Of a DNA stretch of 64,000 nucleotides, positions 54,058 to 63,089 are shown piece by piece. Every line of letters begins with the position of its first letter. The first letter of the stretch is position 1. Location: the NCBI GenBank assembly GCA_963559585.1, contig CAUWLJ010000003.1, positions 32,228-96,227 on the forward strand, written 5' to 3'. Source of the stretch: Eisenbergiella sp963559585. GTDB taxonomy: Bacteria > Bacillota > Clostridia > Lachnospirales > Lachnospiraceae. Made by a program: the position numbers and the translations under genes. The notes under the pieces were generated by a model that did no database searches, had not been told where the DNA came from, and saw nothing but the letters and a program-made list of their open reading frames with translations.

Positions 54058-55749
54058 TTACTGAAGGGAATCATAATAGGCCTGGTAATAGGATACCAGC
54101 TCTTCAACGCCGAGAGTCTCCAGTGTAGCACAGTAATTGTCCCATTCATCCAGACTCATCTCTCCGGTGATAAACTTGGCCTGGCATTCAGATACATATA
54201 CATCCAGATCCGTCCTTATCTCATCCACTCTTGCCTTTGTGTCGGAGTCAAACAAAGGAGTATCATAAACAGGCTCCTTCTGATAATAAGGCTCCCATGT
54301 AGGTACATTCTCCTGCACCTTGGCAGAATAAATATAGTTAGAATTTTTTTCATGACGCCAATAACCGAATCCTCCACCGGGCAACGGGCAGGCATCCCCA
54401 ACAGCTACCGCCATACCGCGTTCATCATTCAGCATCTCGTCAGTATAATCCCAAGTGCCGTCATCCTTTTTCTGACAGGTTACTCCCTCCAATTCCTCGT
54501 TGAAACAGCCAATCGTCATGGAGCCTTCCTCTGTCCAGAAGTAATCAAGAAGCCTGAAGGAAACCCAGGGTGACTCATCTGCTGAAGTGATAAAAGTATT
54601 GCTTCCCATGCTGTTTGAACCAAGCTGAATAACCGGCTCCTTCCCATTCGGGCTCTTGACAGGAGCTAAGGCTACATACTGATCGCTCACCGTTGTAAAA
54701 AGATCGTCCGAGGATAATCCGAATACGCCGCAGTTACCAGAGGAAATCTTACCGATAGACATATCGCCGGTCTGTGTATAAACCTCATTGTCCAGAAGTC
54801 CCTCTGTGTACATGGTATTCATATACTTCAGAACCTCTTTCCACTCCTCCGTATTTTTCAAAAAGCTGACCTTATCTTCCACCAGCTGGATATTTTCATA
54901 TCCCAAATTGTAATACAGCCCAAATAATCCCGATATGATATCAGCTCTTGCATTATGTCCTGCCCCAGAGTCCTCCACCGCATAAGGAATCTCATTGTTC
55001 GGATCTCCATCCCCGTCTGCATCCTCGTCACGGAAAGCACGCAGCACATCCAAAAGCTCTTCTGTTGTAGTTGGCGTTTCCAGATTCAGGTTATCCAGCC
55101 AGTTCTGATTGATCCACAGATTTCTGTGAGATGTGAGGTTCGGCTTCAAGGTATTGATACCCGGCATTGTGTACAGTTTTCCATCTGATGCCCTCGCGGA
55201 AACCGCGACATCAGGGTATTTTTCCAGCAAAGGCTTCAGCCCGGTGGAATATTTCTCCATCAACTCATCTATCGCCACAAGCTGTCCGTCCTCGATTGCA
55301 GTGGAAAGCGTCGGAATCGAGCCCTTCATAATAATATCCGGCATATCGTTAGTGGCAAGCATCAGATTAATGCGCTCATTCCAGCCATCCGCTCCCACAA
55401 CGATCCATTCGATCTCAATGTTCATCTTTTCCGCAACATATTTCAGCGTTTCCATCTGCTCTATATCGCCGATGTTGCCGGGTTTTCTGATCATGATTCT
55501 CTTTTTTACAGTTTCATTTACAATGGGATAGCCCTCTTTATTAAAATTGGTATCCGCTTCAGCCTGTGCGATGATTTCCGATACTTCCTCCGATACGGCT
55601 CCGGCAGACTCTTCTCCGGCCTCCGTCGATGCTCCGCTTTCCACATTAGATGTACTGCCTTTTTCACCTCCCCCTCCACATCCGGTTAATAATGCTCCAA
55701 CCATTGCCGTAATAAGAAATATGCTAATCCATCTGTTACGCTTTACCAT
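54058..55749 (-). CDS. Sugar-binding lipoprotein of the third importer
   Basis: 563 residues from the ATG at 55749 (CAAGGAGGATATTTTT). The signal peptide ends in the lipobox LLTGC, followed by Gly/Ser/Glu-rich spacer. It has the LplA-like phrases I-N-Q-N-W-L-D-N-L-N and D-A-D-G-D-G-D-P-N-N-E-I-P. It is the first gene of a five-gene operon and captures the substrate for the two permeases downstream. The linked enolase-type enzyme suggests an acid sugar or oligosaccharide. Confidence 0.93.
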   Translation of the reverse strand: MVKRNRWISIFLITAMVGALLTGCGGGGEKGSTSNVESGASTEAGEESAGAVSEEVSEIIAQAEADTNFNKEGYPIVNETVKKRIMIRKPGNIGDIEQMETLKYVAEKMNIEIEWIVVGADGWNERINLMLATNDMPDIIMKGSIPTLSTAIEDGQLVAIDELMEKYSTGLKPLLEKYPDVAVSARASDGKLYTMPGINTLKPNLTSHRNLWINQNWLDNLNLETPTTTEELLDVLRAFRDEDADGDGDPNNEIPYAVEDSGAGHNARADIISGLFGLYYNLGYENIQLVEDKVSFLKNTEEWKEVLKYMNTMYTEGLLDNEVYTQTGDMSIGKISSGNCGVFGLSSDDLFTTVSDQYVALAPVKSPNGKEPVIQLGSNSMGSNTFITSADESPWVSFRLLDYFWTEEGSMTIGCFNEELEGVTCQKKDDGTWDYTDEMLNDERGMAVAVGDACPLPGGGFGYWRHEKNSNYIYSAKVQENVPTWEPYYQKEPVYDTPLFDSDTKARVDEIRTDLDVYVSECQAKFITGEMSLDEWDNYCATLETLGVEELVSYYQAYYDSLQ

Positions 55750-55991
55750 AAAAATATCCTCCTTGTATCTGTCCGCCTTCCATACAGCTGAATATACCTC
55801 CCTATATTTCACATTCTGCAACAACATTTAAAAAACATGAAATATCTCACAGGCAACCTCTCTGTACAGCGCACAAATCCTTCCCCGACAATGCAACATT
55901 TCCACCAAAAAGCATGCTTTAAATAGCTTGTTTTTATTAAAACATACTACATTTTTGTTGTCAGCATTCCGAAATTCATTCAAAAATGCAG

Positions 55992-56028
55992 TACAATTTA
56001 ATTGTAATATTTCATATTTATTGAAATA
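55992..56028. promoter_or_regulatory. Two operator-like palindromes upstream of the third importer operon
   Basis: TACAATT-T-AATTGTA (55992-56006, arms perfect) is followed by TATTTCA-7bp-TGAAATA (56008-56028, arms perfect). Both lie in the 401-bp gap before the operon, where a regulator would bind. The rest of the gap shows only a weak CTGACA/TTTAAT promoter candidate on the minus strand. Confidence 0.4.
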
Positions 56029-56150
56029 CCAACACAAAAAAAGGGCACATCCTGTAAATAGCTCTGTGCCCAATCCCATTCCATATATGCGCAATATTTT
56101 GTTCCAGGCTACACCATCTCCCCTGAACAGCCTAATAAAAAATCTCCCCC

Positions 56151-56585
56151 TCACATCCTCTCCAGTTCCTCCAACACCTTTTCCACCTGCGCAGCGGCCT
56201 CCTCCACATAATCAAGAGCCTCATCAATTTCCGCCTGCACCATGTAATCGGAAAAAATATTGTCCATAAACAGATCCATAAAGGAAAGCACGCTCCCCAC
56301 ATCGATCCGCAGCTCCCGCTCCATGCTGATATCCCCCAGTTCCCGCCGGAACCGCTCCAGCTCCTCACAGGCCTCATCCATATAATCGGAAGCCTCATCC
56401 ATATGATCATGCTTGATCAGGCCGGAGAAAAAGCCTCCTCCCAGCATATCAAAAAATCCCCATCTGCGGGCACTGTTCAGGCTTTTCTGCGCCAGCCTCA
56501 GGCTCTCCAGCGCCCGTCTCCCCGCCAGAACCGCCTCGTCCACCTGGCGCTCCCATTTCCGCTGCTCTGCCGATGCTCTTTCCAT
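56151..56585 (-). CDS. Helical protein of unknown function
   Basis: 144 residues from the ATG at 56585, where AAAGGAGGAGGGG fits; the longer frame upstream runs into a fragment of the 44791 element. It is rich in Glu/Arg/Ala/Leu and looks largely helical and coiled (V-D-E-A-V-L-A-G-R-R-A-L-E-S-L). There is a Gly-rich break W-G-F-F-D-M-L-G-G-G-F-F-S-G-L in the middle. No membrane helix or known motif. It is followed at some distance by the third importer operon but faces away from nothing specific. Confidence 0.7.
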   Translation of the reverse strand: MERASAEQRKWERQVDEAVLAGRRALESLRLAQKSLNSARRWGFFDMLGGGFFSGLIKHDHMDEASDYMDEACEELERFRRELGDISMERELRIDVGSVLSFMDLFMDNIFSDYMVQAEIDEALDYVEEAAAQVEKVLEELERM

Positions 56586-56611
56586 CCCCTCCTCCTTTCT
56601 CAAAGCTCTCT

Positions 56612-56646
56612 GCACATCTGGCAGAAAGCAATCTTCAAACACGCTC
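56612..56646 (-). repeat. 35-bp end fragment of the second inverted-repeat element
   Basis: Matches the left end of the element at 44791, reversed, in 33 of 35 positions (ending CAAACACGCTC). It abuts the ribosome site of the 144-residue protein gene. Confidence 0.75.
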
Positions 56647-56670
56647 TATGCCGTTCTGATACAGGAGCCT

Positions 56671-57039
56671 TCAGATACCCTCCTCCACCTGCGCCCCGAA
56701 AGGCATCAGCGCCAGCTTGGCAATTTTAAAATGCTGCATTCCAAAGGGAATCCCTATCACCGTAATACACAAAAGGCAGCCCATTACCGCCGATTCAATG
56801 GCCAGGGGAAGCCCGGAGAAAACCAGCCAGAAAATATTCAGGATCAGAGAACCAGCCCCTCCCCCATATCTGATTTCCTTTCCAAAGGGAAAAAAGCTGA
56901 GGGCGGCAAGCTTAAAGCACTGCACTCCCACAGGAATCCCGATGATCGTAATACACCAAAGCACCCCGGCCAGACACCAGCTCAGGCCGCTGATCATTCC
57001 TCCGAACACAAACCACAATACATTTCCAAGACATCCCAT
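56671..57039 (-). CDS. YccF-type inner membrane protein
   Basis: 122 residues from the ATG at 57039 (AAAGGAGCGGTGAAA). It has two similar halves, each with membrane segments: W-C-I-T-I-I-G-I-P-V-G-V-Q and L-C-I-T-V-I-G-I-P-F-G-M-Q. This repeat is the YccF-domain signature. The role of the family is not established. It shares the strand with, and lies 85 bp upstream of, the 144-residue protein gene. Confidence 0.88.
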   Translation of the reverse strand: MGCLGNVLWFVFGGMISGLSWCLAGVLWCITIIGIPVGVQCFKLAALSFFPFGKEIRYGGGAGSLILNIFWLVFSGLPLAIESAVMGCLLCITVIGIPFGMQHFKIAKLALMPFGAQVEEGI

Positions 57040-57194
57040 TTTCACCGCTCCTTTCTTTTACATTGAAAATAGCATCCTTTCCGGACAAAATCAAATCACT
57101 GATGCTTAAAATTTTCTTATTTTTCTCCAAAGATGTTACCGTCCTCCGGCAATGTCACTGACGCTGGATGACCTTTATCAGTAAGGAGTGCAGT

Positions 57195-57336
57195 AAAAAA
57201 GTGTGCGTCTTGACGCACATCTGCGCCGAGCGCGATTGCCGTCAGGCAATATCTGCCTCCCGCGCGAGTGCGCATCCACAGCGGAGCGTTCTTTTTCATA
57301 CAATAGGAAAGGAACTTTCCTATTGTATGAAAAAAA
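57195..57336 (-). repeat. Terminator-linked repeat, copy 2 (about 142 bp, after pckA)
   Basis: Nearly identical to the element at 30046. It begins at the T-run of the pckA terminator and ends in its own GTGTGCGT/ACGCACA hairpin with six T. In the 20-bp hairpin one T-A pair of copy 1 is C-G here, changed on both arms. Confidence 0.85.
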
Positions 57337-57363
57337 GAGGCCGTCACGCCATGTGACAGCCTC
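57330..57363 (-). terminator. pckA terminator
   Basis: GAGGC-GTCAC stem with GTGAC-GCCTC (one mismatch), followed by TTTTTTT on the minus strand, 40 bp after the stop. Confidence 0.85.
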
Positions 57364-57403
57364 TCTCCTATTCATTTGGCAATACAGCCGCTCCGTTCTG
57401 TGA

Positions 57404-59014
57404 TCAGATCTGAGGGCCAGCGGAAACCAGAGCCTTACCAGCCTCGTTTCCTTCGTATTTTGCAAAGTTCTTAACGAATCTCTGTGCCAGATCCTTTGCC
57501 TTGGTCTCCCACTCTGCAACATCAGCATAGGTATCGCGGGGATCCAGAATGTTGGTATCAACACCGGGAAGCTCGGTGGGAACCTCGATGTTGAAGTAAG
57601 GGATCTTCTTGGTAGGAGCCTTCAGAATATCTCCGTTCAGGATAGCGTCGATGATTCCGCGGGTATCCTTGATGGAGATACGCTTGCCGCTTCCGTTCCA
57701 TCCGGTGTTTACCAGATAAGCCTTCGCGCCGCTCTGCTCCATTCTCTTAACCAGCTCTTCAGCATACTTGGTAGGATGCAGCTCCAGGAATGCCTGTCCG
57801 AAGCAGGCGGAGAAGGTAGGAGTAGGCTCTGTGATGCCGCGCTCTGTACCAGCCAGCTTTGCAGTGAAGCCAGACAGGAAGTAGTACTGGGTCTGCTCAG
57901 GAGTCAGGATGGAAACGGGAGGCAGTACGCCGAAAGCATCAGCGGAAAGGAAGATTACCTCCTTAGCAGCAGGTGCGGAAGAAACAGGACGTACAATATT
58001 CTCAATATGATTGATCGGATAAGATACACGGGTATTCTCCGTTACGCTCTTATCTGCGAAATCAATCTTGCCGTTCTCATCCAGAGTTACGTTCTCCAGA
58101 AGAGCGTCTCTCTTGATTGCGTTATAGATATCGGGCTCGGAATCCTTGTCCAGGTCGATAACCTTTGCGTAGCATCCGCCCTCGAAGTTGAACACGCCGT
58201 TGTCGTCCCAGCCGTGCTCGTCGTCACCGATCAGCAGACGCTTGGGATCTGTGGACAGGGTAGTCTTACCTGTTCCGGAAAGTCCGAAGAAGATAGCGGT
58301 GTTCTCACCGTTCATATCTGTATTTGCAGAGCAGTGCATGGAAGCGATGCCCTTCAGAGGCAGATAGTAGTTCATCATGGAGAACATACCCTTCTTCATC
58401 TCTCCGCCGTACCAGGTATTCAGGATAACCTGCTCGCGGCTGGTGATGTTGAATACTACCGCTGTCTCAGAGTTGAGGCCCAGCTCCTTGTAGTTCTCTA
58501 CCTTTGCCTTGGAAGCGTTGTAAACAACGAAATCAGGCTCAAAGCTTTCAAGCTCCTCATCGGTAGGACGGATGAACATGTTGGTTACGAAATGAGCCTG
58601 CCAGGCCACTTCCATGATGAAACGGATTGCCATACGGGTATCCTTGTTAGCGCCGCAGAATGCGTCTACCACATACAGCTTCTTGTTGGAAAGCTCTGCC
58701 AGAGCCAGCTCCTTCACTGTCTTCCAGGTTTCCTCGGAAGCAGGATGGTTGTCGTTCTTGTACTCATCGGAAGTCCACCATACAGTGTCCTTGGAATTCT
58801 CATCCATAACGATGAATTTGTCTTTGGGGGAGCGTCCTGTATATTCGCCGGTCATAACATTGACAGCGCCCAGTTCACTTACCTGTCCCTTTTCAAATCC
58901 TTCCAGACCAGCCTTGGTCTCCTCCTCAAATAAAACATCGTAGGAAGGGTTGTGTACGATTTCCTGAGTACCTGTAATACCATACTTGCTCAAATCAATT
59001 ACTGCCATCTGCAT
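57404..59014 (-). CDS. pckA: Phosphoenolpyruvate carboxykinase (ATP)
   Basis: 536 residues, normal for the ATP-dependent enzyme. The P-loop is G-L-S-G-T-G-K-T-T-L-S at about 250, followed by L-I-G-D-D-E-H-G-W. Substrate-binding G-R-S-P-K-D-K-F is also present. It interconverts oxaloacetate and phosphoenolpyruvate; in fermenters often in the CO2-fixing direction. The ATG at 59014 suits the GAGAGGTTGA site; an ATG two codons later is possible. It has its own promoter with a leader of about 120 bases and its own terminator. Confidence 0.96.
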   Translation of the reverse strand: MQMAVIDLSKYGITGTQEIVHNPSYDVLFEEETKAGLEGFEKGQVSELGAVNVMTGEYTGRSPKDKFIVMDENSKDTVWWTSDEYKNDNHPASEETWKTVKELALAELSNKKLYVVDAFCGANKDTRMAIRFIMEVAWQAHFVTNMFIRPTDEELESFEPDFVVYNASKAKVENYKELGLNSETAVVFNITSREQVILNTWYGGEMKKGMFSMMNYYLPLKGIASMHCSANTDMNGENTAIFFGLSGTGKTTLSTDPKRLLIGDDEHGWDDNGVFNFEGGCYAKVIDLDKDSEPDIYNAIKRDALLENVTLDENGKIDFADKSVTENTRVSYPINHIENIVRPVSSAPAAKEVIFLSADAFGVLPPVSILTPEQTQYYFLSGFTAKLAGTERGITEPTPTFSACFGQAFLELHPTKYAEELVKRMEQSGAKAYLVNTGWNGSGKRISIKDTRGIIDAILNGDILKAPTKKIPYFNIEVPTELPGVDTNILDPRDTYADVAEWETKAKDLAQRFVKNFAKYEGNEAGKALVSAGPQI

Positions 59015-59143
59015 TCAACCTCTCTTCTCTGTATTTTGATATTTGATATGCCTCCGATCCCCGGCCCGGCCGGAGCTTCGGTTCTGACGCGGAATCAGAT
59101 TCTTCTGCACTGTGCAGGCTTCTTCTGTTCCTTCCCTTCCTAA

Positions 59144-59171
59144 TTATACATAAACGGCGGATTAAATCAAT
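59144..59171 (-). promoter_or_regulatory. Sigma-A type promoter of pckA
   Basis: On the minus strand TTGATT, 16 bp, TATAAT. Confidence 0.8.
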
Positions 59172-59206
59172 AAAATTCGTCTAAAATTTTCCGCATATAT
59201 AAGAGT

Positions 59207-60070
59207 TTATCCCCTCCCATTCCGATAACCGGTGGGCGTCACCCCCATCTGCTTCTTAAACGCCACACAGAAATTATTCTCGCTCTGAAATCCGCAGATG
59301 AAAGCAATCTCCTTCACCGTCCTGTCCCCGGAGCGCAGATAAAACCTGGCGCAGTCCAGCCGCAGAGACTGCAGGTACTGATGCGGCGTGATGCCGAACT
59401 GCCGTTTAAACTGGCGGATATAATGGTAAGGACTCATCGCCGCCTGCTGGGCCATATCCTCCACCGTAATGCTCTCCATAAAATGCTGTCTCATATAAGA
59501 GATCGTCTTTCCGATCTCCCAGACCGCTTCTCTGGAAGCGCCCTCCAGCTCCCCCTCTGCCTTCCGCACCGCCCCCTGGGGAAAAGTGAGCAGCTCCGTC
59601 ACATAAAAACCCAGCACCGCCTCCGTTATCCCCTGCCCGGAGGACAGCGCCCCCAGCAAAAATTCAAACTTCTGCATCAGCCGCTCCCTGTATCCTCTTT
59701 CCACCCACAGCACGCAGCCATACTCCTGGGTCAGATATTGAAAATAAGCCCTGGCATTAATTCCATCAAAATGGATCCAGTAAAATTCCATATCCTCATC
59801 CGCACCGTACATATGAGGCTCATAGCAATCCATCAAAATCAACTGCCCCGGCCCGATCCTGCGCCTGTATCCGTCTTTCCCAAGCGATTCCGCATAACCG
59901 CTGCCCTTTACCACCAGCATCATAAGGAAGCTGTCATAGGTATTCCGGGCTACGCAATATTCCTCACCGCAGAAATAATGCCCCATGCACAGCGGATACA
60001 GAAAAGTCTCCCGCCCCAGCGGACTGGGCGTATGAAACAATGTCCTTGACCCTGCCTCCGGCTCCTGCAT
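59207..60070 (-). CDS. AraC-family regulator with cupin sensor
   Basis: 287 residues from the ATG at 60070 after GGAGAGAAAT. The N-terminal cupin-like domain (L-I-L-M-D-C-Y-E-P-H-M-Y, then F-Y-W-I-H-F-D) is followed by a double HTH (M-A-Q-Q-A-A-M-S-P-Y-H-Y-I-R-Q-F-K-R, then I-C-G-F-Q-S-E-N-N-F-C-V-A-F-K-K). It is divergent from the URO-D family gene and probably controls it. Confidence 0.92.
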   Translation of the reverse strand: MQEPEAGSRTLFHTPSPLGRETFLYPLCMGHYFCGEEYCVARNTYDSFLMMLVVKGSGYAESLGKDGYRRRIGPGQLILMDCYEPHMYGADEDMEFYWIHFDGINARAYFQYLTQEYGCVLWVERGYRERLMQKFEFLLGALSSGQGITEAVLGFYVTELLTFPQGAVRKAEGELEGASREAVWEIGKTISYMRQHFMESITVEDMAQQAAMSPYHYIRQFKRQFGITPHQYLQSLRLDCARFYLRSGDRTVKEIAFICGFQSENNFCVAFKKQMGVTPTGYRNGRG

Positions 60071-60275
60071 ATTTCTCTCCACTCCGGCTCACTCCTCTCT
60101 GCGCCTGTACCTGCGTTCCCGCCTGCATAAAATGCCTGTATATCAGGCATCCGCCATTCAACCGCAGACGTATCTCTGCAATTTCATATCCTGCAATTTT
60201 TATATACATCATATCAATTATTTAAAATGTAAACAACCATTTACCATGCTAATATGAAAACAGAAGCCTGCAGGC

Positions 60276-60309
60276 GCTGCTGTTCACCGGCCTGCCGGCG
60301 AACAGTATT
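60276..60309. repeat. 34-bp palindrome resembling the miniature element
   Basis: CTGTTCACCGG...CCGGCGAACAG at its core. The outer bases are eroded. It lies in the 319-bp divergent gap before the URO-D family gene. Confidence 0.5.
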
Positions 60310-60389
60310 GCAGAAGCATCGGCATTTCCGGTACTGCTTATCCAATCTATGTCAGCAGATCATACATTTTACTCAAAGGAGAGAACGCA

Positions 60390-61658
60390 ATGGACTATTT
60401 GGTATCCCAATCCGACAGAGCCATTCTGAGAGAAGTGGCACGCAGACAGCTTGAACTTGCCAATACCGATTCCAACAAGGCACGTATCCGGGAATGGTAT
60501 AAGCACAACGCCCTCCAGGGCGAAAAGCCCATGATCCACCTGGAAATGGCTACCTTTGAGCAGGAGATCCTGCCCCAGCGCATGAAATGTGAAGGCGCCT
60601 TCGCCCGTCAAATAGAGCACGCCCTCTATTCCAACTTCCTCAACCAGGAGCTGTTCGACGACGACCGTGTCACCCCCGACTACTATCCCTTAAACTATGA
60701 TACCTATTTTGAACTGTTTGGTATCCAGATCCACGTGGATCACACCGATGACGGTTCCGGAAAAGAAAGCCTGGGCCATCATTTCGTATCCGTTATTGAG
60801 GATCTGGAGGATGATTACGACAAACTGGGCCCCACCCGTTTCGGCGTGGATCTGGAAACCACGGAGAAAAAAAGAACGGCCATCGAGGAAGCCATCGGCG
60901 ACATCCTTCCCGTCAAGATGCAGATGAACTGCCTTTACAGCGTTCCCACTCAGATGATCGTCCATTTTATGAGCATGGAAAATATGATGTTCGCCATGTA
61001 CGACTATCCGGAGCTTTTCAAGGAAATGATGAACCGGATCGCAGACGACACCCTGGCCTACTACCGCCTGCTGGAAGAAAAACGCCTGATCCTCCCCACT
61101 GTTTCCTTTGAAGGCGTAGGACAGGGTACCTGGTCCTTCAATAACGAACTGCCCGGTTATGAAGAATGGCAGAAGCGCCCTTTCACCACCAAAGACGTAT
61201 GGGGCTTTATGGATTCCCAGGAAACAGTGGGTATTTCCCCGGATATGTACGAGGAATTTATCTTCCCCTGCTATCAGAAGATCTCCTCCCAGTTCGGCCT
61301 CCTCTCCTACGGCTGCTGCGAGCCTGTCGATCCCATCTGGGACCGCTGCATCAGCAAGCTGCCCAATTTGAGAAAAGTATCCATCTCCCCCTGGTGCAGC
61401 GAGGAATTCATGGGAGAACGCCTCCGGGGAAGCAAAACCATCTTCCACAGAAAACCCAGCCCCAACTTCCTGGGCGTGGATCCCGTCCTGGATGAGGAAG
61501 CTTTCCGCCAGCATATCCGCAAGAGTCTGCTGGCCGCGCGCGGCTGTAAGATGGAGATTACGCAGAGGGACGTATATACCATTCATAATAACATCCCGAA
61601 AGCCAAGAGATATATTGAGTTGATCAGAGAAGAGATTGAGAATAACTGGAAGGGATAA
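60390..61658 (+). CDS. Uroporphyrinogen decarboxylase (URO-D) family protein, probable methyltransferase type
   Basis: 422 residues, AAAGGAGAGAACGCA before the ATG. It belongs to the URO-D/MtaA-like barrel fold as far as I can judge (M-Q-M-N-C-L-Y-S-V-P-T-Q, L-L-S-Y-G-C-C-E-P-V-D, V-S-I-S-P-W-C-S). Heme synthesis genes are absent, so a role in corrinoid methyl transfer or another decarboxylation is more likely. The C-C-E and H-x-K residues could hold zinc. No corrinoid protein gene adjoins. It is divergent from an AraC regulator. Confidence 0.78.
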   Translation: MDYLVSQSDRAILREVARRQLELANTDSNKARIREWYKHNALQGEKPMIHLEMATFEQEILPQRMKCEGAFARQIEHALYSNFLNQELFDDDRVTPDYYPLNYDTYFELFGIQIHVDHTDDGSGKESLGHHFVSVIEDLEDDYDKLGPTRFGVDLETTEKKRTAIEEAIGDILPVKMQMNCLYSVPTQMIVHFMSMENMMFAMYDYPELFKEMMNRIADDTLAYYRLLEEKRLILPTVSFEGVGQGTWSFNNELPGYEEWQKRPFTTKDVWGFMDSQETVGISPDMYEEFIFPCYQKISSQFGLLSYGCCEPVDPIWDRCISKLPNLRKVSISPWCSEEFMGERLRGSKTIFHRKPSPNFLGVDPVLDEEAFRQHIRKSLLAARGCKMEITQRDVYTIHNNIPKAKRYIELIREEIENNWKG

Positions 61659-61846
61659 AAGATATAATCCCGGCAAACTCCTCCTTTACCCGCCCCCGCC
61701 CCCAATGGTATAATAATCCTCACCGGGGGCGGTCTGCTCCAGGGCGGGCCGCCCCCACAAGAGCCGTCACCCGTCCAAGCAGGGGCAAAAGCAGGCAAAG
61801 CACAATCCTGTCCCAGCCTGCTCTCAAACGAAAGGAGACCAGCAAC

Positions 61847-62608
61847 ATGTTCAAGATCTTCAATTTCATCAACAATGACGACATCCGCACTCTGGATTCC
61901 CTCGGCGCTTTCACCGTGGTCGAATATCAGCGTGATCTGAGTGTCACCCCGGCCAGCGCCCAGGCCGCCTACTTCTGCAATGAAATGAACGTGCGCAAGC
62001 GTCAGGTGATCTGCGACCTGTCCAAAGCGCAGATTACGCTTCAGGCAGGAGCCATGCAGTGGAGCGTGGGGAATGTGAACGCCACCACCGGCGTAAAGGG
62101 TGTAGGCGATCTGTTCGGAAAAGCGGTGCGCGGCAAGGTGACGGGGGAATCTGCCATCAAGCCGGAATACACTGGAAACGGGATTCTGGTTCTGGAGCCC
62201 ACCTACCGTCATATTATCCTGCTCAATCCCGCCGACTGGGGCGGAAGCATCGTACTGGACGACGGGCTCTTCCTGGCCTGCGAATCCACCCTGCAGCACA
62301 AGGCTGTGATGCGCTCCAATATTTCCTCCGCAGTAGCGGGCGGAGAAGGTCTCTTTAACCTGGGAGTAGCCGGAAACGGCGCGCTGTGCATCGAATCCTA
62401 CAGCCCCCGCGAGGAGCTCATTGAGATCCAGCTGGACAACGATACCTTGAAGGTGGACGGTAATATGGCCATCGCATGGAGCGGCTCTCTCAGCTTCACC
62501 GTAGAGCGTTCCGGCAAATCCCTGATCGGTTCCGCTGCCTCCGGCGAGGGTCTGGTGAACGTTTACCGGGGAACGGGAAGGGTTCTGCTGGCTCCCGTAT
62601 CCAGATAA
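61847..62608 (+). CDS. AIM24 family protein
   Basis: 253 residues with the beta-rich AIM24/TerD-like barrel (A-Q-I-T-L-Q-A-G-A-M-Q-W-S-V-G-N, then G-G-E-G-L-F-N-L-G-V-A-G-N-G). AAAGGAGACCAGCAAC precedes the ATG. The molecular role in bacteria is unknown. It is monocistronic, with TATAAT at 61709 as possible -10. Confidence 0.87.
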   Translation: MFKIFNFINNDDIRTLDSLGAFTVVEYQRDLSVTPASAQAAYFCNEMNVRKRQVICDLSKAQITLQAGAMQWSVGNVNATTGVKGVGDLFGKAVRGKVTGESAIKPEYTGNGILVLEPTYRHIILLNPADWGGSIVLDDGLFLACESTLQHKAVMRSNISSAVAGGEGLFNLGVAGNGALCIESYSPREELIEIQLDNDTLKVDGNMAIAWSGSLSFTVERSGKSLIGSAASGEGLVNVYRGTGRVLLAPVSR

Positions 62609-62674
62609 ACCATGCCTGCCCGGCTTATGCCGGGTTCATGCCTGACCATGCCGGGCTACTGTATACAGAAAAGG

Positions 62675-62733
62675 AGAGCCGCCTTTATCCGGTACCTGTC
62701 TCAACAGTTTCCGAAACAAAGCGGCTCTTTTTT
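62675..62733 (+). terminator. Terminator behind the AIM24 gene
   Basis: AGAGCCGC and GCGGCTCT enclose a long loop, followed by TTTTTT. It sits between convergent genes. Confidence 0.7.
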
Positions 62734-63089
62734 CAGTCTGTCATTTCATCCTTTTTCGCCAGGATCGCTTCTACAGCGGCACATGCCGGACAGTCACAGT
62801 ATTTTGCCCCAGCCGCCTTGATCTGGCGCGCATGGGCCGCCACGTTGGGAGCCTCGTCTCCAAACACCTGCGCCCCCGTCTCTGACCCGGCAAAAGCAAT
62901 CAGCCCGTCCACCGTCACGATATCCGCCTCCAGCTCTGCGATATATCTGGCGGTTTCCTCCGCTTCCAGCTCTGTCCCAGCCGCCTTCAGCCAGGTCTCA
63001 GCTGCCTCCCGCGCCTCTTTACTGCAGGTTGAAGCAGCGATCAGCTCCTTTGATTTCTCTGTTACAAAATCCCTTACATCTTTCTTCAT
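62733..63089 (-). CDS. Small Cys-containing conserved protein
   Basis: 118 residues, AAGGAAAGGAGACTGGA before the ATG. Mostly helical and Ala/Glu-rich; a cysteine cluster near the end (K-Y-C-D-C-P-A-C-A-A) could bind metal, and one Cys lies near residue 22. Homologues in Clostridia are often labelled Hsp90-like, but I see no Hsp90 domain. It is convergent with the AIM24 gene. Confidence 0.8.
   Translation of the reverse strand: MKKDVRDFVTEKSKELIAASTCSKEAREAAETWLKAAGTELEAEETARYIAELEADIVTVDGLIAFAGSETGAQVFGDEAPNVAAHARQIKAAGAKYCDCPACAAVEAILAKKDEMTD

Noticed and set aside
62733..63089. Labelling the small Cys-rich protein as Hsp90
   Set aside because: At 118 residues it has none of the Hsp90 ATPase motifs; the label seems to be a carried-over name.
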